From: Fonsecaea monophora
Lineage: Eukaryota; Ascomycota; Eurotiomycetes; Chaetothyriales; Herpotrichiellaceae
Length of the DNA stretch: 64,000 bases
Assembly (NCBI RefSeq): GCF_001642475.1
Contig: NW_019174009.1
Location: 92,286-156,285 of the forward strand
Direction of reading: 5' to 3'
This document shows, piece by piece, positions 44,877 to 55,459 of the stretch. A program made the position numbers and the translations under genes. Each line of letters starts with the position of its first letter. Positions within the stretch are counted from its first letter, which is position 1. The notes beneath the pieces were generated by a model, which saw only the letters and a list, made by a program, of their open reading frames with translations, was not told the DNA's origin and made no database searches.

Positions 44877-46303
44877 ATGGCTTCTCGGTTGTCTTCCCGT
44901 GGTGGTAAGTTTGCCGAACACCAATCAGTGCTTGCCCCTTGCAGTCGGGCCGAGCCGTGCAGATCACAGCCTATCCTTGTTCGGCGGAATAACAGAAAAT
45001 CCGTATCCCGATGACCCTTTCCCCATCATGGAGTTCTGGATGTTCAAGACTAACCTGACTTTCTTCTCATTTCAGATTTACCACCACCACCACCAACACC
45101 ACGCCTTCGCCCTACCACCACCAACCTCCCTCCACTGCGAGGGCATAGTCGTCGCTCTACCCTACTGACAGCACCTTTGATCTCTACAGGCTACGCCACC
45201 GTGCTTCTTCGTTCTCCCGTCAGCTCTCGTCGCCAATCTTTCAGTGGACCCAGTCAGGAAAGTGAGCAAGACGATGAACTTCTCCGCCAATTCACCAACG
45301 CCCAGCTCGTCAAACCGAATGAACTGAGCCAAATTCTCCAAGATCATCTCAACAGTCAGACCTCTGTCATCGAACAAGAACCTGACCTTGACCCAGACTC
45401 AATCTACATCAACATACGCGGCTACAGTCCTTACAGCGACATGGCCTCTCCAAACGCGTTCCCGTCCCTTGACACCTCTCTCCCTCCTGCTGGCAACCGT
45501 GTGTCGGCAGCTTCTCCCATCGGTCCTTCCTCCATCAACGGCAGCAATGGCATCAACGGCCCAGGATCGGGTGCGGCAGCCGCTGCAGGCTACATGCCTC
45601 CTCTACCGGTCGGCCATCAGCAAGACCTGAATCACCTCTTCAACCAAATCCAAGAATTGGGAGCCCTTTTGAGAAGCAATCGCGAGAAAGTCAATTCCAT
45701 CACTCGCAATGCTGAGGAAGTGGCGAAACGCGCAAATGGGGCGCTTACAGACGGCGAACCAGCGCAGCCAGACAATGACAGTAAGTTACACTGCGATCCG
45801 TCGGATTTTCTCGTCGGCAACTCAACTAACCCGACTTTCCTTCTCTAGAAGCACGTGTCCGTGAGCTCGAACTCGAACTTGCCAAGCAGAAGCAGCTGGT
45901 TGAACTTTACAAGCACGAACAAAAAGAGAACACTGGCTTGATTGCCATGTACGAAGAAGCAATGGGGACGGCTGTCGAACAGATCCGAAACTACTGCGGC
46001 GATATCGAGGGTCGATTCTTGAGACAACGCAAACATTACAACGACCTCTTGCAGCAGGAGAAGGACGACCACTTGCAATCTCGTCTCGATAGGGACCACT
46101 GGTATGCGCAAACACTCAAGGTGTGTGAGATGATTAGGACAGCGCATCGGTTGAGGACGGATGAGTGGTGTGAAGAGTACACCGTCATCGCGGGGTTGCA
46201 AGGTGAGGTGAGATGCCTCAGACGATGCATGGGGATGGAGGCAGAGAAGCCAGAGGAGGAAACCGGCTGGCCATACTTGAAGGACTTGCCTCTCCCTGAG
46301 TAA
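44877..46303 (+). CDS. Coiled-coil protein, function unknown
   Basis: A 357-residue protein from three exons: 44877-44904 (28 nt), 45190-45780 and 45849-46303. The first intron is 285 bp, long for this window; the second is 68 bp. The small first exon encodes MASRLSSRG and joins in phase to GYATVLLRSPVSSRRQSFSG. No upstream ATG exists in the exon-2 frame, so this exon is needed. Residues 25-150 are polar and Ser/Pro/Gly-rich. Coiled coils lie at about 158-197 (LNHLFNQIQELGALLRSNRE) and about 207-255 (RVRELELELAKQKQLVELYK). The C-terminus is Trp/Cys-containing and ordered (RDHWYAQTLKVCEMIRTAHR). I do not recognise the family; the length and structure suggest a scaffold or adaptor. Confidence 0.8.
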
Positions 46304-46528
46304 GCATGAATTGAACGAAACGACGAAAGCACATTGCATTGGGAGCTGGCACTGGCGCAAACAGGATGAGCGAACGGAAAATTGCATTGATGGCGCAAAT
46401 CAGAGGCATCACAAGTTGATGCATTGACGTCGTCATGACGACGACCAGAAATAACACTGAATTATTCCACAGCCTCTTGTGCCTGCATCTCTCTCGCCGC
46501 GTCGTTGGACATGTCGTCGATTATCAAA

Positions 46529-48115
46529 TCATCTTTCGTCGTGCAATCTCTTATGCAGTGATAGGCTGCCTGAGGCCACTGAAGGCAAAGCCGGTAACGG
46601 CTCGGTAGGGGGAGGTCCTGAGGACGGGGTCCTGGGACGGATCAGGCACGGCAAACTCTTCTGCCGCAGGAGGACGGATTGCCGTGGTCTTTTTGCCAGT
46701 TGCTGTGGGGATTGAGGGTTGGCTCGCCACGCGCCGTCTTCTTCGACAGAGCAGATTCGCGATGTCTGCGGCTTCTCATTCGGATTTGCAGCCATGGCTT
46801 TTTCCAGGGACAAGACTTTGCCGTATCTGCGTGGGTCGCGCGCCGGTAGTGGCGGGCGAGTAGCCACCTCGGCTCTCTCCGCGTGTGTTGGTGGTCTGCT
46901 TGGACACGGCAGATTAGGCAGAGTGCACTGGATGTTGGTGGTGCTGATACTGCTGCTCGCGACGGAGGTGGCAGCTGCGGCGATGGGCGGTGAAGGTATG
47001 CCGTTTATAGACAGCTTTTGCAGCCCTGTCGAAGGAGTCCGTGGGAAGAGACTATATGACGCGGCTCTCTTCCGGACCCCGTCTGCCGAATCCTGTGTGT
47101 ACGTGGAGCTTTTGCTTCGGATGCTAGCGGGCCACGAGGACGAGGACGGCGACGTCGGCGTGGTACACCGGCTGCTGTTGCTGGTGGTGGTCTCGGAACG
47201 GTCGCAGCGATAGCGAGCAGATGTCTTCCTGATGTGCCCTGACTCCGGCAGGGGGGCGATGGTTGAAATACGTCTATCGTCACCACCGAACCGGTACGGG
47301 GATGCAGGTATCGACGGCAAGGGTTTCTGCGAGGGCAGGTCATGGCTGTCAATGGGTATCCCAGCCAAAGAATCCAGGGCGGTCATCGGACGAGCCGCAT
47401 GTTGGGTGGTCTGGTTTGGTGTCCGCTTGTACGTGGACAAGACTCCCGCGTGATATGGTGTCTGTGTGGACATTTCTGGCCAGGAGTAATCCCCGGGTGT
47501 TGGGACTTTGTCACTATCGGCAATCGTAACAAAGGGCCCGGGAGCACACGAAGAGCTTGCGTAGCTGGAGAAACTTGTGTGAGTGGTATATATTGAGTTA
47601 TCGTCTGCTGCCAAAGACGGCGCGGTCGGGGATTCGACACTGTTGAGCGTATGGACTGACGAATCCGTGGTTGAGCGAGACACGTTCCGGGAAGTCTTGC
47701 TGTACATTGCTGGTTGTGCAAGTATAGGAGATGGCAGCTCTTCGTAAGCTTGCTGCGTGACGAGTGGTCGTGGGTATGTTGGATGAATGACCGTCAAGTT
47801 TCGCTGAACCCTCAGCCGCCGGACTTGCTTCTCATCTTGCTGCGACGTGCACGGAGTTGGGCTCGACAGAGTCGTGTCGGCATTGGATGCTTGCGCATGA
47901 GCGATCTCTGGAGCTGAAGCAACCGGCCCCGAATACACAGATTGGGATATGTTGGGCCGAACAGAGGTCGAATCGAGTCTGTTTTGCCTCGTAAACTTCT
48001 CCAACTTTGTGCGACTAAGGAGTGCCTTGAACCGAGACTTAGCACTTCTCTCAGAAGGCCACCACCCAGATACCTCCTCCGAGGACGTCGTGGACAATGA
48101 TGCCTTGACGGACAT
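46529..48115 (-). CDS. Ser/Thr/Pro-rich disordered protein, function unknown
   Basis: Intronless 528-residue frame with a good ATG (MSVKASLSTTSSEEVSGWWP). It is rich in Ser, Thr and Pro throughout, with the basic patch RSAKSRFKALLSRTKLEKFTR near the start and short motifs near the end (SLEKAMAANPNEKP, PPPTEPLPALPSVASGS). Proteins of this kind occur in many Pezizomycotina and are usually annotated as hypothetical. Nothing indicates catalysis, membrane insertion or DNA binding. Coding status rests on frame length and composition, with moderate confidence. It converges with the coiled-coil gene on the left, with 225 bp between stop codons. Confidence 0.7.
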   Translation of the reverse strand: MSVKASLSTTSSEEVSGWWPSERSAKSRFKALLSRTKLEKFTRQNRLDSTSVRPNISQSVYSGPVASAPEIAHAQASNADTTLSSPTPCTSQQDEKQVRRLRVQRNLTVIHPTYPRPLVTQQAYEELPSPILAQPAMYSKTSRNVSRSTTDSSVHTLNSVESPTAPSLAADDNSIYTTHTSFSSYASSSCAPGPFVTIADSDKVPTPGDYSWPEMSTQTPYHAGVLSTYKRTPNQTTQHAARPMTALDSLAGIPIDSHDLPSQKPLPSIPASPYRFGGDDRRISTIAPLPESGHIRKTSARYRCDRSETTTSNSSRCTTPTSPSSSSWPASIRSKSSTYTQDSADGVRKRAASYSLFPRTPSTGLQKLSINGIPSPPIAAAATSVASSSISTTNIQCTLPNLPCPSRPPTHAERAEVATRPPLPARDPRRYGKVLSLEKAMAANPNEKPQTSRICSVEEDGAWRANPQSPQQLAKRPRQSVLLRQKSLPCLIRPRTPSSGPPPTEPLPALPSVASGSLSLHKRLHDER

Positions 48116-49682
48116 GGTGGAAACGATGACTGGGGAAGGCAGAACGACGAGATTCCAAGGTCAGGAGCACTGTTTAGTAGGGTAGCGAGCAATTGGCACG
48201 GTTCCTACGTCGTGTATCGAGCTATGGCGTGAAACTGAAGATCTCCAAGAGACGGTCCTCAGGGACGGAACACTCTCTGTCTGGGATGAAGGGATGCAAT
48301 TGGATGAAGAAAAGATGTTGGGCCGGAACCCCTAGCTTCAATACCGTCGATCGTTGTTTGTTGTGGCGTGGCTGTGTATCTGCGTTCTTGATACCTGACA
48401 AAAAAGGACATCTGATTCAAGCGCGGCCTTGCAGGAACTATGATAGTGAGATCAGCTGTGTCTATTCAGAGCTCCTCAGACTGAATAGAGCGGCCAGAAG
48501 AGTAAAAAACAACCGACCACACTTGAGGTGCCCATTTAAGCGGATGGAGTGAGTCAAGAAGGGGAGGTCAATAGGCAGTTGAGATGGAGCAACGAGTCTG
48601 GTATAACTGGACTAGGTCCGTGCTATCACACATAACAAGCTCTGGCGATCTGGGCCCTGTCACAAACCGTGGCATGTAGGGTGTCACGAGTGACAGGCGG
48701 GAAAAATGAAAGTATTGGCGGATTGGCAACAACCTGTTGTCTGTAAGGGAGAGACATTTTACAGTCTCAGACGTGGTGTATGCATTTTGACAGAGAATTA
48801 GGTTAATACCATTTTCGATCAGCGCTGGGTTGTTGAGTGATTAGCAAGCTGACTTGCACGGCACGCGGGATCCAAGGTCCAGAGAGTCCCAAGAGACAGA
48901 CAACTTGCTACGATAAATGATCAAAAGAATACTTGACTGGAGTTTTGGCCGTTGCAAACTGGACCAATAAGGTTGATGAACGGTGGTCAGAGCTCAAAGA
49001 GATCCTTGAATGCGTCCAAGGACGGTGCCTTCACCACAGGAGGCAAGAAGCGGTAGTGGCTGTCTGTGAGTGACGTCTTGGAATCGAGATGACGCTACTT
49101 GACAGCTGGAGTACCCATTGACGAGAGGGAATCCGGAGAGTGTAGAGCATGCACCACTTGCTGCAAACGCCAGAACCTAATAGAGACACGGGCCATCGTG
49201 GCAAGGGTCCGTGATGGCTCAGGCAAGGAGGGAATGTGGCCTCACATTGCTTGTGTTTCCCAGGGAAGAGACGTCGAACTAGTGAGACATCAACAAGCTG
49301 GGCATCTGAAGGGGGAGAAAGGGAGAGGGTCGGGAGAGGTTGAAGGGTGGGTGGAGTGAGCAAATAGGATGTCCTCAATAAAAGAGTGATCGTGAGCATG
49401 ACTCGATTGTGAAGGGAGTAACAAGGAATGCGAAAGACGTTGCAGCACTTGGTGTTGGTGGTGGAAGTGTAGATGTGTTTTGTGAGGTTGCATCTTTGTG
49501 GTCTGAATACTTCGCCGTAGTATAAGGTACACCGATGACGTAAAAGGCGGAGTGCCACGCCAACACAAGGCCACGAGGCTGCGCCGCAGACTGACCGTGC
49601 TTGTCTTCCATTGAATCAACCCCCCAATCCCTTCGCGTTGGAACTTCAGACCACAAAACTCTTCCCACTCGCATTCGCATTA
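48116..49682. other. Intergenic boundary between conserved and accessory blocks
   Basis: A 1.57-kb head-to-head spacer between the disordered-protein gene and the short-chain dehydrogenase gene. Short frames on both strands lack recognisable features. From here rightwards the gene content becomes accessory. Confidence 0.5.
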
Positions 49683-50459
49683 ATGGCTCGGATACTGATA
49701 ACAGGCTCATCAGACGGTTTAGGTTCCCTGACTGCCCGTGCACTGGTCCAGAGAGGGCATTCTGTGGTCCTTCATGCGAGAAACGACCGACGAGCCCAAG
49801 ATGCGAGGGCCGCTTGTCCTGGCGCCGAGACATGTGTTGTCGCCGATCTCTCCGACATTGCACAGACCAAAAACATGGCTCGAGACATCAACAAGCTTGG
49901 CGCCTTTGACGCGGTAATCCATAATGCTGGCCTTTACACAGGTCCGTACCGAAGGACCAAGGAGGGTTGGCCCAGTATTTTTGCGGTGAACACTCTAAGC
50001 CCCTATATCCTTACCTGCCTCATCGATCCTAAGCCGAAGCGACTCGTGTTCGTGTCATCTGGCCTTCACAGTGGTGGCGACCCTGCGTGTAAAGATATCA
50101 CATGGCAAGAGCGTGGAGAAAAAGGCTTCAGAGATTTCCAAGCGTACTCGGATACCAAACTGCATGATATCCTCCTGTCCTGTTTCTTTGCAAGGAGATG
50201 GCCTGATGTGAAGAGCAACTCGCTCGACCCGGGCTGGGTGGCTACTAAGATGGGGGGCGCTGGCGCAACAGGAGACATCAATGCTGCGGTTGATACCTAC
50301 GTGATGCTGGCAGAAGGAACTGGTGAGGCCAAGGATGTCTCTGGCAAATACTGGTTTCATTGCAAGATAAGATCGCCCAAGAGAGAAGCAACTGATGAGG
50401 CTGTTCAGGACAATCTCATTCGACAGTTGGAAGAGCTTACGGGGGTTCAACTTGACTAA
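49683..50459 (+). CDS. Short-chain dehydrogenase/reductase (SDR)
   Basis: NAD(P)-dependent oxidoreductase of 258 residues in one exon. The cofactor motif TGSSDGLG (residues 7-14), HARN at the end of beta-2 (an Arg here suggests NADP preference), the NAG motif (81-83), the catalytic Ser in VFVSSGLHSGG (about 125-126) and YSDTK (Tyr155, Lys159) are all present. The C-terminus (GKYWFHCKIRSPKREATDE) resembles SDRs of secondary metabolism and detoxification. The frame is open upstream of the ATG, but 49683 places the start directly before the first beta strand (MARILITG). It is followed 405 bp later, on the same strand, by the P450. Confidence 0.93.
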   Translation: MARILITGSSDGLGSLTARALVQRGHSVVLHARNDRRAQDARAACPGAETCVVADLSDIAQTKNMARDINKLGAFDAVIHNAGLYTGPYRRTKEGWPSIFAVNTLSPYILTCLIDPKPKRLVFVSSGLHSGGDPACKDITWQERGEKGFRDFQAYSDTKLHDILLSCFFARRWPDVKSNSLDPGWVATKMGGAGATGDINAAVDTYVMLAEGTGEAKDVSGKYWFHCKIRSPKREATDEAVQDNLIRQLEELTGVQLD

Positions 50460-50864
50460 TGTTACAAGATATGGATCAGGAGTCAACGCTGTGAAAGGGC
50501 ACATCGCCTCCAGGGAAGTCGTGCCTCTCTCTGCCGGACCCATCTGGAGCCGGTCTCCCCAAGAATATAAATAGAATCACACAGTCACGACGAGATGGGT
50601 GACACGGTGACGACTGGTGAACGAGTGTGTCCCAATTAGGTAATCATGTTACGGGATTCGCCCGCTGGGTGGCCCGAATCGAGCGATATCCCGGCAGCCA
50701 ATCAACGATATGAAACACGAGGATCCATTTCCCTGTTATGATGCTTACAACTTCCTCGTACTTGTACCCTCGTGGGACCTGCAGAAGAACCCCCTTTCTC
50801 ACTCACCCCTTCGTGCTCCCTCAGTCTCTGCATTTCTTGGTTTTCGATTAGTCATTTGCCTATC
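50460..50864. other. Spacer between SDR and P450
   Basis: A 405-bp same-strand gap. It must hold both the SDR terminator and the P450 promoter. No motif stands out. Confidence 0.5.
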
Positions 50865-52689
50865 ATGTTCCTCCTTTATGCGTTCTGGTCGTTGGTGTTG
50901 GCTTATTTACTCTGGACATTGATACGATTCACAGACAACTACTTGGAAGCTAGGAAGATCGGATTGCCAATTCTGGTCTCCCCAGTCAATCCAGCAAGCC
51001 CGCTATGGCTGCTCACAAAGGAGCGACTCATACCGCTCGTGACGTCTTTACCGTGGGGACTAGGGGAATGGGCCACCAGGGCTGAAGTCGGCTGGACATT
51101 CTACCAAAGATATTCGGTACACGCAAAGTACGGCGAGGCATTTACCATTGTCTCGCCCGGGACAAATGAGATCTATATTGCGGACCCCTCAGCCGTCGAG
51201 GATCTACTCCGACGGCGTAATGACTTCATCAAAGACCCGGCCATGTACGGAATGCTGAACTTTTATGGCCCCAACCTGGACACCGTCAATGGCAAGGTAT
51301 GGGATCGCCACCGCAAAATCACCGTCCCACCATTCAACGAACAGAACAGTGCTTTAGTTTGGCGGGAAAGTGCGGAACAAGCAGACCAGGTGCTGGAAAT
51401 CTGGTCCGCGAAGGATCTTGTCACAAGCACACAGCTAGACGTGCATGCCGTTGCCCTCAACGTGCTGTGCGGCGCCGGCTTTGGTTTACAAAGCAGCTTT
51501 ATTGATTCGAAGCTGCCGGGAGGCGAGAATGAGGCGCAGACACAACTAGGATATCAAGAGAGCCTACGAACGCTGCTTTCAAATATCGTCCAGCTGGTTC
51601 TCTTGAACCTTCTCAAAAACGCCGGTGTTCCACGCTGGATGTTCTTCGGCAAAATGCAAAAGCTATACGTGGCGTACGAAGATTTCAAGAGATATATGGC
51701 TGAGATGCTGGCAAGAGAGAAAACGGCTTTTGAACAGGGCGATCTGACGAGGCATAACCTCATGAGTGCGTTGGTTCGAGCCTCTGAACAGTCGAATGAA
51801 ACGGCACGAACCACAAAAGATCCTGCTGTCGCACCAGCAGGATTGTCCGATGACGAGGTATATGGGAACGTCTTCATCTACAACCTCGCGGGCCACGACA
51901 CCACAGCTGCGACTCTCCATTTCGCAATCACGCTGCTCGCCGTCTACCCCGAATGGCAGACGTGGATCGCCGAAGAGATTGACCAAGTCCGCAAAGCTGA
52001 CCAGTCGGGTATGTGGTATTATGAGGAGACCTTCCCCAAGTTGGAGCGGTGCCTGGCGCTCATGGTAAGCATCGACGTTCCCCGAGATCAACGTACGAAA
52101 GTGGACACTGACACAAGAACTGTTTAAAAAGTACGAGACAATCCGATTATACGGACCCGTCGTCATGATGCCTCGCTACACGGGAGACTCTGCCCAACAT
52201 CTCAGCATCCAAGGAAAAGAATACATCTTGCCCGCCCGCACCTCGGTGACACTCAACTTTGCCGCCCTCCACACCCATCCACGCTACTGGGGACCAGACC
52301 CCACGCAGTTCCGGCCTGACAGGTGGATCGTGCCCGATGAACGCGGGAAGCAAGAGGAGAAGGAAGAGGAGGAGACCTGGGCGGTTGGCGACTCCTCGCC
52401 CCGCCTGTTCCAACCTGCTCCCGGATCATTCGTGCCCTGGGCCGCCGGACCAAGAGTCTGCCCAGGCAAGAAATTCTCCCAGGTCGAGTTCGTCCGCGTC
52501 GTTTTCGGCCTGTTCGCCAGCGGCTCGCGGGTCGAGCTGGTCCTGGAACCGGGCGAGAGCGAGCAAGCGGCAAAGCAGAGGATCATGCAGATCGTGAACG
52601 AGGCAAAGGTCGAAGTGACGCTGAAGATTGTCGATGCTGAGAAAGTCAAGCTCCGGTGGACCAAGAATCGTGGTCCAGTCCAGTTGTGA
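50865..52689 (+). CDS. Cytochrome P450 monooxygenase
   Basis: Membrane-anchored haem monooxygenase of 585 residues. Two exons, 50865-52064 and 52132-52689; the 67-bp intron ends in aaaag and joins RCLALM to YETIRLYGP. The N-terminal anchor is MFLLYAFWSLVLAYLLWTLI. The I-helix oxygen site is AGHDTTA (about 341-347), the K-helix is ETIR (about 402), the PERF-like element is FRPDRW, and the haem loop is FVPWAAGPRVCPG with the ligand Cys near 510. The usual Phe of FxxGxRxCxG is Trp here. An acidic insert (ERGKQEEKEEEETW) precedes the haem loop. GTG and other in-frame codons lie upstream, but ATG 50865 begins exactly at the membrane anchor. It is most likely an ER enzyme in xenobiotic or secondary metabolism. 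Substrate unknown. Confidence 0.94.
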
Positions 52690-53047
52690 GTCCTGCGGGC
52701 TCCGATTTCTCAGTGATGGATGGATAGATGGATGGATGGATGGAAGGACGGGTAGGATCGTGAATTGATGTATGGGTCGGAGTCGCAAGCGCCCGAGACT
52801 AAAGGTATATTGCAGCACCCGACACTTGATTTGAAGGGATTCGCACCTAAAAGTCCAGGAGAGGATGAAATGCGGTCTATCAAGGGACAATAAGAAGTTT
52901 AACGAAGGGTCTTCTCACATTCCCCTAAATAACCTGTACAGAAAGACTGCGTGCCAGAGGGACGGATGAAAAGGAACAACGCCGCAGAAACGTCCAAACC
53001 AATATCAGGGTCGATCCAGACACGTCCGCGAATCCAGCCTGCAGCTT
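52690..53047. other. Convergent spacer with (GATG)n microsatellite
   Basis: A tetranucleotide (GATG)n run, slightly imperfect, at about 52714-52745. This is the 3' flank of both the P450 and the NmrA-like gene. Confidence 0.75.
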
Positions 53048-54250
53048 TCAATTGAGAATGGCGCTCCAATCCTGCTTCTTGATCCAGTCCTCCACCGAAG
53101 GCAGTTTCACCTCTACACCGAGCTATCGCGAATGGTCAAGTCAGCATTTGGGTCCATTTTGCCAGGAACAATTGGGAGAGATGGTGTGAGAGCTTACAGC
53201 ATGTGGGTGAAGGACGGATGGGTCGTCGCGTCCTTCATACCCAAACTCGACAAAGTAGTTTGTGTTGTCCGACAACTCCAAGAGCAGGTCTTCGGGGAGA
53301 GAGCCCCAGATGCCCGTGCTGGCAGCGACCTCGTCCATGGCCAGTATCTTGGTCCTCATCTTCACACCCAGCGTGCGCGAGAGGAGCGCGACAAACTCAT
53401 CCATGGACATCCACTCGCGGTACGCGATGAGGTTTTTTCCAGCCTCAGGCAGCGAGATGAGGGCTTTGGTGAAAGGGCCCGTGTCTTCCTCGGCAGCGAT
53501 CAGGGGCAACTTCCCGTCCGTTGGCCCGGTATATGAGAAGGTGTAGACCCCGTCTGCGTCCTGCGGTGTGGAATATCGTCAGACTTCAGATACTCATTCG
53601 GCCGTATGCGGAAGTAACCAAAACTCCTCCGAGTGAAGATTGAGGGACAAGGGGGTGCTTCATATGCTCACCTTTTGCGGCCGCATGAATGGATACGTCA
53701 AGACATTCGACAAATAAAACCCGACTTGGATGATACTCGTCTTCTGCCACAGGTCTGGGTACGTAACCTGGCCGTACTCTGCCGCACGAGCTTTGCTGTC
53801 GAAGTGGTATACGTGCGTGTACTTTCCACGCGACCACTTGGTCGCGTTGGACAGGCCCGAGAAGATCAACCGCTGGAGCCCTTGTGTCTGGGCGGCCGCG
53901 TCAAAGACATTCTTGCCCTGCTGCTCCTCCTTTTGCCCAACCCACACGTTCTTCGGTAGGCCCGTGGCCGTTGCCTCAGGCGTGGTGGCCGGGTCGTAGT
54001 AGGCGCCCCAGAAATCCGTGACGGAGAAGATGGCGGTCGCACCCTGAAATGCCTGCACCAGAGAGGCCGGGTCGTCCAGTGACGCCGACACCACCTCGTG
54101 TACGCCTTTGGTCCGGAGTTTCTCGGCCGCAGCGCTGTTGGCGTTGCGTGTCAGCGCCCGTACTTGCCAGCCGGACTCCTGGAGAAATGTGTCGACGACG
54201 GAGCCGCCCTGTGTGCCTGTGGCGCCGACCACGACGATAAGTTTGGACAT
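53048..54250 (-). CDS. NmrA-like NAD(P)-binding protein (atypical SDR)
   Basis: A 334-residue protein from three exons: 53672-54250, 53198-53560 and 53048-53110. The Rossmann start is KLIVVVGATGTQGGSVV (GxxGxxG), followed by VRALTRN, GATAIFSVTDFWG and the middle motif RLIFSGLSNATKW. Exon 2 gives DADGVYTFSYTGPTDGKLPLI and the last exon VKLPSVEDWIKKQDWSAILN. The final intron ends in tagag; only the second AG keeps frame. The pattern is that of NmrA/HSCARG/PCBER-like proteins, which act as redox sensors or reductases. The usual SDR Tyr-x-x-x-Lys is not in its normal place, so catalysis is uncertain. It is convergent with the P450 and upstream of the amidase in the same accessory block. Confidence 0.9.
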
Positions 54251-54899
54251 GACGATGGCGTTGCAGTGCGGATTGAATCTGGCGAGGGAAAAAAAAACTA
54301 AGAAGGGCGATGTTGTCTTTGCCGAATAGACGGACTTTTATGTAGATGTATAGATAGGCCGGGCCTCTGGGAGACTATACCAAGGTCAACTTATTGGTCT
54401 TTGTACACATATACACAGTACATTCATCTGGGCCTTTTATACTCCCTGAAACGAGCGCATTGCTTTCCACCCATGGTCCCAGTATTCGCCGCCATCATTA
54501 GGAGGACCATACGTACAGATCAGTACGTTTCGTCAGGTGCCATTTCGACCGCCGCGCGCGGACGGACGAAATTTCCCCTGAGCTGACCGACGTCTACTTG
54601 TATGTCATTCATCGAGATCAAGGCCGGACTTGTATCTCCCCTCCCTAGGACATAGGGAGAGACGTCGGGTAAGGAAGGAGGGATGGATAGACACCGAAAA
54701 TGGGCAGGGGCGTGAGGGGCGCTTGGCTCGGGCAGATATCTCTCCGATTGGAAGGTCGCAGACGAGATGCGGCCTGGTTGATGTTCCAGCTCCGGGAGGG
54801 GGGCGCGCGCATTCGGATTGGTTCGAGAAGAGCCTCCTACTTGTGGTAAGTGAGGGAAATATCGATTTACTTGCATTTCAGGAGCTTTAAAGAAGGATC

Positions 54900-54935
<36 letters not shown>

Positions 54936-55459
54936 TCTCTTCTCCTACGTTCCGGGAGGCGGTTGTGGCTTGGCATCTTGTGTATAGTGTACGAGCGAGA
55001 GTAGGATTGAAGCAGAGAGAGAGCTTGGATGGTCGGCCAAGGAGTAGATGGGCAACGCTACATAGGCTGGGATCCTAACGGCAATGCCCCGTGGATACAT
55101 ATGCGCTCGGTTGTATCATGCGTGCATAAACTATCGTCAAAAGAGGCCCTCTGCGCCTGTGCACGCCACACACACGTATATGAATAGATAGGTATGGACG
55201 ACGCCAACAACACCCACTTTATAAAATTCTTTCTGCCGCCAATCAATTCTCTCTGTCCAGTGCGACTTGAATGCATAAGTCTCTTGATGCCATGAAGTCA
55301 TCGGGCGTCCTTCCTCCAGGGCCCGAATTTCACGTTGAACCACCCGAAATCAATGTGCGGAATGAAACATGTGGGCATGTCTGCTTCTGTACTTGGCTGA
55401 TCTGCGGCTATGCAAGATCCACAGCAAGGAATCATGCTCTGGGACAGATGAACTCTGTT
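54251..55459. other. Intergenic with (CT)n
   Basis: A 1.2-kb spacer between two leftward genes: the NmrA-like promoter and the amidase 3' flank. It contains the (CT)n run listed separately. No gene is recognised. Confidence 0.55.
54902..54932. repeat. (CT)n microsatellite
   Basis: A perfect run of about 31 bases, followed by imperfect CT-rich sequence. Confidence 0.9.

Noticed and set aside
49031..49558. 175-codon minus-strand frame before the SDR gene
   Set aside because: Cys/Leu/Ser-rich random-looking composition in the SDR promoter; no family resemblance.
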